From: Clostridiaceae bacterium
GTDB taxonomy: Bacteria; Bacillota; Clostridia; Acetivibrionales; DUMC01
Direction of reading: 5' to 3'
Length of the DNA: 7,946 bases
Assembly (NCBI GenBank): GCA_012512865.1
Contig: JAAZDH010000309.1
Location: forward strand, 1-7,946
This document shows positions 1-4,928 of this stretch, piece after piece. How positions within the stretch are numbered: the stretch's first letter is position 1; each line of letters opens with the position of its first letter. Made by a program: the position numbers and the translations under genes. Under the pieces are notes generated by a model. That model was not told the origin of the DNA. It saw only the letters and a list, made by a program, of their open reading frames with translations, and did no database searches.

Positions 1-136
1 ATCCTGTACACCTTAACCCTATCTATACGGCGAGATGACTTTCCCGGTTAAGAAGTGACTTTGTGACCTTATCCCCGTCCCTGTGTTACCTTGACACCTT
101 TTCCCTAAACTCCACCCACCTTACTCCTAACCACCC
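1..136. other. Non-coding, strand-biased segment beyond the palindromic element
   Basis: No open frame of note on either strand. From about 62 to 136 the plus strand is very poor in G and rich in C and T, so the minus strand carries many GG or GGG runs (103-105, 112-113, 115-117, 119-120, 126-127, 131-132, 134-136). ACCTT occurs five times (10, 66, 88, 96, 118), often followed within two or three bases by a C-run. Apart from the 23-bp element end at 29-51, nothing here was recognised. Confidence 0.4.
29..51. repeat. Solitary diverged copy of the element's terminal sequence
   Basis: The 23 bases from 29 to 51 match the right end of the 211-bp element read on the minus strand (347 down to 325) at 19 positions, and all four differences are C/T transitions. 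No matching second arm is found between 52 and 136. This could be the remnant of an older insertion, the end of another copy that lies mostly outside the window, or a short motif shared by the element family. Confidence 0.6.
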
Positions 137-347
137 GGTGAGACGACTTCCTTAGGCTAATATTGGAGCGAGGCGTACATATTGTTATGTTTAATGCCAG
201 AAAAAATCCGTAATTCGCCGCATGGATGCGGCGAGCCGTCACCTTAAGCCATGGATGGCGAGTGTGACGGGTAGGATTTTTTCGCCAGCATTAAACATTA
301 CAATACGTAGCCGGAGCGACCATATTAGCCGGGGAAGTCGTCTCACC
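137..347. repeat. 211-bp imperfect inverted-repeat element with two apical hairpins
   Basis: The two ends match perfectly for 15 bp (137-151 with 333-347, GGTGAGACGACTTCC). Further perfect blocks are 155-163 with 322-330, 180-185 with 300-305, 187-197 with 288-298, and 201-209 with 274-282. In all about 57 of the 73 left-arm bases pair, almost without gaps. The centre holds two smaller hairpins, 215-234 and 236-270 (the latter with an inner hairpin at 248-259), giving a three-way junction. There is no coding capacity. No T-run follows on the minus strand, so it is not a simple terminator of the preceding gene. Size, terminal inverted repeats and lack of genes fit a MITE-like or REP-like non-autonomous element, or a structured RNA. 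A 7-bp direct repeat ACCACCC (130-136 and 345-351) brackets it but overlaps the right end by three bases, so a target duplication is uncertain. Confidence 0.75.
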
Positions 348-354
348 ACCCCCT

Positions 355-1767
355 TTACAACTTTGCCTTCAGAGCATTTGCAACTCGATTGGCCTTATCC
401 TCGTAAAGCTCAAACTCATTGCTTTCCGGGGTTTTCTCCCCGTACCTCACCTTATCATACACTTCTGTGACATATTCCATCATTTCTCCAAGTTCTTCGC
501 CTTGGGGCAGTTTTCTGCAAATTTCGCCGCTTGTATCCGACCTTGATAAAACGAAGCCTTTTGCCTTAAGGCAGCGTAAAATCCCTGCATACGCTACCCT
601 GACCTTCTCCGCCAGGGTAAGGTTTCTCCCCAGCCTTCTGCCGATTCTTTTTAATATGCCCTCCTGTTTTCCCGGCCTTTTGCCTTCTGCTGCAGGCTTT
701 ATTATCTCTACTTCATCCACGTAGTCCGTTTCTTTTTCACCGTATTCTTTTCCAAGTCCTAGAAACCTCATGATAAAGGAACCGATTTTTCCAATTGTTT
801 CCCGTAGTTTTTCCCATATTACACGCAATAACCTTGGAAACTTTAACAGTGAATAAATCGCTACAGCCAGGAATAACGAGCCAAATATTATTGTAAGTAT
901 GGTGCTGACAATACTGTTTGACTCACCTTCGGGCAAGGCAGGCATGCTGATTTCCCCCTGCCCTTCATCACCACCGCTGCTGTCACCACCCGGCACAAGT
1001 TTCGACAAGAGGTAGGACAAGTAAAACAGCGCTATTAGAATGTATCTTGGGGCTTCGCTTAAAACCATGGCAATAAAATCTACAATTCCCTTTATATTGA
1101 ACAAGACCAAGATTAGCATAAACATAATTATTACAATAATGGAATTATATTTTCTTATATTCCTTGGCACTGTCGAAAGCTCGATATGTTTCCTGATGAA
1201 AACCCTATCTAGGTTTTGCTGGTTTCTTACAAGCAGCATGAGCATTGTAAAAACACACCCCAAGTAATATATCTCATCTTTCAAATGCCCAATTTCTATA
1301 TAATAACTGACAAATATAACGGCTCCAACAAAAATAGCCCCAGCCAAGACCACGGTTTTCCTGCCCAGCATCGATTCAAATTCCATAACTTCCGATCTGG
1401 CTCCCGTAAAATACAGTACAATGGCTACCATACCTTCAAAAACAGCCCTTAATAAACCGTACATGCTGTCGCCCGGAACATTGCCTGCATTCACTGTATT
1501 CACAAACAATATAAATAACAACAAGCCGGGGATAAAGGACAACAGGTATGAAGCAACCAACCGTATAACACTTTGCTTTTTCTTAACTATCAGGCCTGTA
1601 ATAATAAAGCCGGCAAAGATTATTGCCAGGCCGGCCAGAAAACCGGTTATTTTTCCTGTATCCTTAAACAAGGCAGCTCTCGGTACAAGTATAACAGGAT
1701 AGATAAAACAATATTTTGCTAAAAGAGCAATCACTCGCCTTGATAAACCCCATAATTTACCCCGCAT
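355..1767 (-). CDS. Polytopic membrane protein with C-terminal DUF4129 domain, no transglutaminase core
   Basis: Integral membrane protein of 470 residues. About eight to nine hydrophobic segments are visible, near 12-29, 40-61, 68-90, 104-121, 138-156, 165-180, 206-224, 226-257 and 285-308. A Gly/Ser/Asp/Glu-rich loop of about 30 residues (259-284) precedes the last one. The charged C-terminal part ends in a DUF4129 domain at about 385-465: LAEKVRVAYAGILRCLKAKG, then DTSGEICRKL and EVYDKVRYGE, which match the family pattern. DUF4129 is often the tail of TgpA-like transglutaminase proteins encoded after MoxR and DUF58; here the space between membrane segments is far too short for a transglutaminase core and no Cys-His-Asp set is seen. 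The protein may be a scaffold for a separately encoded partner. Translation is probably coupled to the DUF58 gene through the 11-bp overlap. The stop is 7 bases before a large palindromic element. Confidence 0.88.
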   Translation of the reverse strand: MRGKLWGLSRRVIALLAKYCFIYPVILVPRAALFKDTGKITGFLAGLAIIFAGFIITGLIVKKKQSVIRLVASYLLSFIPGLLLFILFVNTVNAGNVPGDSMYGLLRAVFEGMVAIVLYFTGARSEVMEFESMLGRKTVVLAGAIFVGAVIFVSYYIEIGHLKDEIYYLGCVFTMLMLLVRNQQNLDRVFIRKHIELSTVPRNIRKYNSIIVIIMFMLILVLFNIKGIVDFIAMVLSEAPRYILIALFYLSYLLSKLVPGGDSSGGDEGQGEISMPALPEGESNSIVSTILTIIFGSLFLAVAIYSLLKFPRLLRVIWEKLRETIGKIGSFIMRFLGLGKEYGEKETDYVDEVEIIKPAAEGKRPGKQEGILKRIGRRLGRNLTLAEKVRVAYAGILRCLKAKGFVLSRSDTSGEICRKLPQGEELGEMMEYVTEVYDKVRYGEKTPESNEFELYEDKANRVANALKAKL

Positions 1768-2917
1768 CTTTCAAAGTATCCTCCCCGTCTTTCAAAACAT
1801 CCTCCCTGAGAATATAAACATCCATATCTGCCGGCAATATATCCTGGTTTACCGACTTATTTGTTACCAGTATGGATACCGTATTATTCTTAAGCTTCAT
1901 TTTTCTCAATATGTTGCAAATGCCTTCGGTTAAATATGAAGTTATTACTATGATTTCAGAGTTGGTGATTCCTTCAGATATATCCCCGGTATAATCTTCA
2001 AAATCCCTTATCCTGCGTAATTCCATTTTTGCAAGAATGGCAAGGAGGCTTGAAATATGCGAGCGCCCGGAAGCTTCCTGTGTATATATCATCTGCCGTT
2101 CCCCATCAACTGTACTCCCATTGCTGGCAAGCCTTGCAGGGATCCCGTTCCTTAAAGCGATATCAAATATCGTGGCGGCCGCTTTTATCCCAAGCTCTAT
2201 AAAATCCTTGTAAACCGCATCAAAGTATTCATTCTCTATGGACTGTACATTTAAAATCACCGACAAACCAAACTTCGAGGTGAAATCTTCCTGTCTTACC
2301 ATCAACCTTCCTGTGCGTGCAGTGGAATTCCAATGTATTTTTTTCATGGGGTCTCTCGTCGTGTATTCCCTTACCCCTGAAATAATAAAAGGGTCTTCTA
2401 TTATCCACCTTTTTACAATCGTATCCCCCTGGAGATGGTTTACAGGAGTAAAAATTTTCTGCAATTCTATTGTCTGGGGATACACCTGTATTTCAGCATT
2501 TACGTCCACCGGAAGTGAATTGGTGGCATTTCCAAGCAAATCCCCCGACACCAGGGTGACTTTATCAATGCGGAATACTCCCCTTTTTAAACATTTAAGA
2601 CTCCAACGCCTGGTTACCTTCTGGTAGCTCCTTAAAAAAAAGCTGCTGGTTACATGCCTGTTTTCCTGGGCAACGACCGATCTCGTCTCCGCAAATTCAA
2701 GCCACCTAGATGAATTTATTTCAACCTTGAGCCATGGTACAGGTATAAGCTTTTTATTATATATGGTTTCAACAAGAAAAATCTCGTCACCTTCATGGGC
2801 TTCCCCGGTGCTAAATTCGCACTTGTAATCCAGCTTTTTAAAAGCCGTACGCTTAAATAAAGTCGCTTGCAATAACACGGTCATGGCAATTATTAATGCC
2901 AGGGCCAATCCTTCCAT
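1757..2917 (-). CDS. DUF58 domain-containing membrane-anchored protein
   Basis: Protein of 386 residues of the DUF58 family, which is regularly encoded with MoxR ATPases and has a vWA-like fold; the biochemical role is not established. One hydrophobic segment (about 2-20) followed by basic residues suggests a membrane anchor with the bulk in the cytoplasm. Residues about 30-150 form a beta-rich domain with LIPVPWLKVEI, typical of the family. The DUF58 signature is at about 181-208: GVREYTTRDP, then KIHWNSTARTGRLMVRQ. The strand that normally carries the metal-binding DxSxS motif reads ILNVQSIE here (222-229), with Asn in place of the Asp, so metal binding at this site is doubtful. The ATG directly follows the MoxR stop, with GGAGAG 10 nt upstream inside the MoxR gene. 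Its 3' end overlaps the next gene by 11 bp. Confidence 0.92.
   Translation of the reverse strand: MEGLALALIIAMTVLLQATLFKRTAFKKLDYKCEFSTGEAHEGDEIFLVETIYNKKLIPVPWLKVEINSSRWLEFAETRSVVAQENRHVTSSFFLRSYQKVTRRWSLKCLKRGVFRIDKVTLVSGDLLGNATNSLPVDVNAEIQVYPQTIELQKIFTPVNHLQGDTIVKRWIIEDPFIISGVREYTTRDPMKKIHWNSTARTGRLMVRQEDFTSKFGLSVILNVQSIENEYFDAVYKDFIELGIKAAATIFDIALRNGIPARLASNGSTVDGERQMIYTQEASGRSHISSLLAILAKMELRRIRDFEDYTGDISEGITNSEIIVITSYLTEGICNILRKMKLKNNTVSILVTNKSVNQDILPADMDVYILREDVLKDGEDTLKDAG
1780..1786 (-). promoter_or_regulatory. Shine-Dalgarno of the DUF4129 gene inside the DUF58 gene
   Basis: Reads GGGGAGG on the coding strand, 12 nt before the ATG at 1765-1767, and lies within the DUF58 coding sequence. 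It supports the start that overlaps the DUF58 stop by 11 bp. Confidence 0.6.
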
Positions 2918-3886
2918 TTATACATCACTCTCCAACGGCACCTGTGCTTTCTTCAAGATGTCGGATATTACCACTTCCGAGTTCATCATTCCCGAAGTAA
3001 CCGCATGGCCTTTCAAAATAATCCTATGGGCAAGAACAGGCACGGCAACATGCTTAACATCGTCAGGCGTTACAAAATCCCTGCCCCTTAATGCTGCGCG
3101 GGCCTGGGAGGCCTTCATTAAAGCAAGGCTTCCCCGGGGGCTTACCCCTAGAACTATTCTTTCATGGTTCCTCGTCATTTCAACCATTTCTATTATATAT
3201 TTTTTTACATCGCTACTTACTTTTACTGCTGTTATGGAATCCTGCACCCTTATTATATCTTCTGCATTTGCCACCCCTGCTATTTCCGGGAAGGGGCTGG
3301 ATCTTTCAAACCTATTCAGGATTGCCATACCCTCGTCGGGGCTGGGATAGCCAATCTTCAACCTCATGAAGAACCTGTCGAGCTGGGCCTCGGGAAGCGG
3401 GAAAGTGCCTTGGATTTCAACGGGGTTTTGCGTTGCTATGACAAAAAAGGGTCTTGACAGTTTCCTTGTTTCACCGTCTATTGTAACCTGGCATTCTTCC
3501 ATGCATTCCAACAGGCTGGACTGGGTCCGCGGCGTAGCCCTGTTTATTTCGTCCGCAAGAATTATATTTGCAAACACCGGCCCTGCACGGAAAACAAATT
3601 CTCCGGCTTTTTGGTTATAATAATTGATACCTGTCAAATCCGTGGGCAGCAAGTCCGGCGTAAACTGTATCCTCTTGAATTCACAATCGATGGACTTTGC
3701 AAGGCACCTTGCAAGCAAGGTTTTTCCAACACCTGGCACATCTTCCAGCAGAACATGCCCGGAACAGAAAAGGGCCGCTATCACAAGCTCTATCACCTCT
3801 TCCTTGCCTACTATTACCTTGGATATGTTTTCCTTAATTTTGTTTCCTAAATCCCTTATCTCGTCTATTTTCATAATTGCCTGCAT
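2918..3886 (-). CDS. MoxR-type AAA+ ATPase
   Basis: Cytoplasmic ATPase of the MoxR subfamily; family members act as chaperones that use ATP to assemble or activate vWA-domain partners, usually encoded next door. The chosen start gives 322 residues; an in-frame ATG 21 bases upstream (3907) gives 329. Counting from that longer form: Walker A PGVGKT at 58-63, Walker B IILADE at 115-120, sensor 1 in ATQNP at 158-162, the arginine-finger motif LPEAQLDRF at 171-179, and sensor 2 in GVSPRGSLAL (Arg258) within the C-terminal lid. All key residues for ATP binding and hydrolysis are present, so the enzyme should be active. The shorter start is preferred because GGGAGGGG precedes it at ideal spacing. 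Its stop codon directly touches the ATG of the DUF58 gene, which indicates co-transcription and probably translational coupling; the DUF58 protein is its likely partner. Confidence 0.95.
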   Translation of the reverse strand: MQAIMKIDEIRDLGNKIKENISKVIVGKEEVIELVIAALFCSGHVLLEDVPGVGKTLLARCLAKSIDCEFKRIQFTPDLLPTDLTGINYYNQKAGEFVFRAGPVFANIILADEINRATPRTQSSLLECMEECQVTIDGETRKLSRPFFVIATQNPVEIQGTFPLPEAQLDRFFMRLKIGYPSPDEGMAILNRFERSSPFPEIAGVANAEDIIRVQDSITAVKVSSDVKKYIIEMVEMTRNHERIVLGVSPRGSLALMKASQARAALRGRDFVTPDDVKHVAVPVLAHRIILKGHAVTSGMMNSEVVISDILKKAQVPLESDV

Positions 3887-3891
3887 TTCAA

Positions 3892-3899
3892 CCCCTCCC
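3892..3899 (-). promoter_or_regulatory. Shine-Dalgarno deciding the MoxR start
   Basis: Reads GGGAGGGG on the coding strand, 5 nt (7 nt from the core GGAGG) before the ATG at 3884-3886. The upstream in-frame ATG at 3905-3907 has only GCGTGGGATT before it, and the motif would then lie inside the coding sequence. This favours the shorter protein. Confidence 0.7.
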
Positions 3900-3925
3900 G
3901 GTATCATAATCCCACGCAGTGTTTT

Positions 3926-4603
3926 TTAAAAGTAAAAAAACAATTGCTCCAATGCGTTCCTGGAACTAAACCTGAAATCCTTTATATATACTTTATCATA
4001 ATCATCCACGTTTAAGAAAGGATTGTGGAGAATTTCTTCCGCGCTTATCCAACCAAGCAAGGAATATGCATGCCAGGTGCCTTGCCTTACGATCATTTCC
4101 TGGATGGCAGAAAGTTCGTCTCCCATGGTGCATATATACAGATTACATGTATAAGGCCTGTATACCTGCCCATATATTGTGCACAAGCCTTTTTTATTGT
4201 CAAGGTAAACACATGTCCCATCCTCTTTCCTGGGCAAAATCAAGGGTTCGCATTGATTATACTCAAAAAGAATGGCAGCCTCGGTATAGGATAGTTTGCC
4301 CGCCCTCATAAAATCGCTGATCGCTGATTTTCTAAAATTGATATCGGGTTTCTGCGGAAGTATTATGTGCTTTTTTATAATCTCATCCATCTTCAAGCCT
4401 GTCGTTTTCTGTATTTTAATTATATCCAAGCCAAGGACAGGTATGGGCTGGTTGCAACACTCACCGCAACCCTTGCAGTAACGTGTTTTTAAGTTGTTGG
4501 TAAGGCGAAATGAGTCCACCTCGTTCCAAAGCTCCTGCAGTGTTGCATCATCGGAGTAATCCCTGAGTTCAGTTTTATGTTTTTTCAAGACCAGCTTTAC
4601 CAT
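3926..4603 (-). CDS. YkgJ-family cysteine cluster protein
   Basis: Small soluble protein of 225 residues of the YkgJ / UPF0153 family, thought to bind zinc or iron (or an iron-sulfur cluster) through conserved cysteines; no reaction is known. The signature is clear: C43-x2-C46-x2-C49-C50 (YCKGCGECC), then C118, C131 (GTCVYL), C141 (GLCTIYG) and C153 in RPYTC, plus an extra C158. There is no signal peptide or membrane segment. The ATG is the first possible start because an in-frame TGA precedes it closely; AAGGAG lies 14 nt upstream, a rather long spacing. It is the first gene after the tuf terminator and probably the first of a unit with the MoxR gene, whose proposed start is 39 nt downstream. 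What it contributes to a MoxR/DUF58 cluster is not known; it could modify or deliver metal to a partner, or be an unrelated passenger. Confidence 0.85.
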   Translation of the reverse strand: MVKLVLKKHKTELRDYSDDATLQELWNEVDSFRLTNNLKTRYCKGCGECCNQPIPVLGLDIIKIQKTTGLKMDEIIKKHIILPQKPDINFRKSAISDFMRAGKLSYTEAAILFEYNQCEPLILPRKEDGTCVYLDNKKGLCTIYGQVYRPYTCNLYICTMGDELSAIQEMIVRQGTWHAYSLLGWISAEEILHNPFLNVDDYDKVYIKDFRFSSRNALEQLFFYF

Positions 4604-4782
4604 TTGACTTCACAATTCTCCTTCCGGCTCTCCCTCGCCATTGTTGTATTTGCCGTGGTATTCTTTTTTACATGGTATGCGCTTGTATGGCGCAACCTGC
4701 CTGGTGCGCCATTGCCTGTCATGCGCTGTTTTTCGTTATGCGTCGTTTCTTGCAGTAATTACACGCTGTTACTTGCTATATT
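4604..4782 (-). other. Leader region ahead of the YkgJ-type gene
   Basis: Non-coding on both strands as far as can be judged; the short plus-strand frames here run through the terminator and resemble no known protein. It contains a hairpin (4687-4694 with 4705-4712), two direct copies of ATGCGCT on the plus strand (4677-4683 and 4721-4727), and close to the gene AAGGAG, 14 nt before the ATG. No known riboswitch or T-box pattern was recognised. Confidence 0.4.
4687..4712 (-). promoter_or_regulatory. Hairpin in the leader of the four-gene cluster
   Basis: An 8-bp stem ATGGCGCA/TGCGCCAT (4687-4694 with 4705-4712) encloses a 10-nt loop. It lies about 85 nt before the first start codon and is not followed by a T-run. 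It could be a structured leader element or a protein-binding inverted repeat. The function is unknown. Confidence 0.35.
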
Positions 4783-4791
4783 ATTATAACA
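4783..4791 (-). promoter_or_regulatory. Candidate extended -10 promoter of the YkgJ-MoxR-DUF58-DUF4129 unit
   Basis: The minus strand reads TGTTATAAT, a full match to the extended -10 consensus TGnTATAAT. It lies immediately after the T-run of the tuf terminator. No -35 hexamer is recognisable at 16-18 bp upstream, because that space is the terminator stem; extended -10 promoters often manage without one. Transcription would begin near 4776, giving a leader of about 170 nt before the first gene. AT-rich sequence after a terminator can produce a TATAAT by chance, so this stays a candidate. Confidence 0.45.
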
Positions 4792-4833
4792 TAAAAAACA
4801 GCTTTTCTTCTCACGAGAAAAGCTGTTTTTTAT
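4791..4833 (-). terminator. Rho-independent terminator of tuf
   Basis: There is a long perfect stem: 4791-4808 pairs with 4816-4833 (CAGCTTTTCT with AGAAAAGCTG at its core, flanked by A6 and T6 runs), with a further G-U pair (4809/4815) and a loop of about five bases. On the minus strand the stem ends in TTTTTT, as an intrinsic terminator should. Because the stem is flanked by A-tract and T-tract it could work in both directions. It separates the str-type unit from the four-gene cluster. Confidence 0.93.
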
Positions 4834-4928
4834 GCTTTTCTTTTTTTATTTACGTTTTTGCCTTTTCTCCTGCTTGTGCTGTTGCTTGGTTACTTGCTTG
4901 ATTTCACGCAGACTTTCCTGCTGCACCG
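4834..4928 (-). other. Purine-rich 3' UTR of tuf
   Basis: This non-coding stretch lies between the tuf stop and the terminator. On the transcribed strand it is rich in A and G with repeated AAGCA/AGCAA units. A 26-codon frame opening with GTG (4926-4846) crosses it and would encode a Lys/Gln-rich peptide, but it has no Shine-Dalgarno sequence and looks like a by-product of the purine bias. A 10-bp sequence (GTTACTTGCT on the plus strand, 4889-4898) recurs at 4768-4777 on the other side of the terminator. Confidence 0.5.

Noticed and set aside
137..347. The palindrome as a simple transcription terminator of the DUF4129 gene
   Set aside because: The stem is far longer than an intrinsic terminator, has many internal mismatches, and no T-run follows on the minus strand.
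130..351. ACCACCC at 130-136 and 345-351 as a target-site duplication of the element
   Set aside because: The right copy overlaps the perfect terminal repeat by three bases and the local sequence is C-rich, so a chance match cannot be excluded; kept only as a remark.
222..470. Plus-strand frame of 82 codons beginning inside the palindromic element
   Set aside because: It runs antisense through the end of the DUF4129 gene, has no recognisable domain, and starts in the hairpin tip; it is a by-product of the inverted repeat.
4641..4901. Plus-strand frame of 86 codons in the tuf/YkgJ intergenic region
   Set aside because: It passes through the terminator stem, has a low-complexity Cys/Phe/Leu-rich translation without a known domain, and no ribosome binding site was recognised.
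4846..4926. A 26-codon GTG frame on the minus strand right after tuf, encoding a Lys/Gln/Arg-rich peptide
   Set aside because: No Shine-Dalgarno sequence precedes the GTG, the composition follows from the purine-rich 3' UTR, and it lies between tuf and its terminator.
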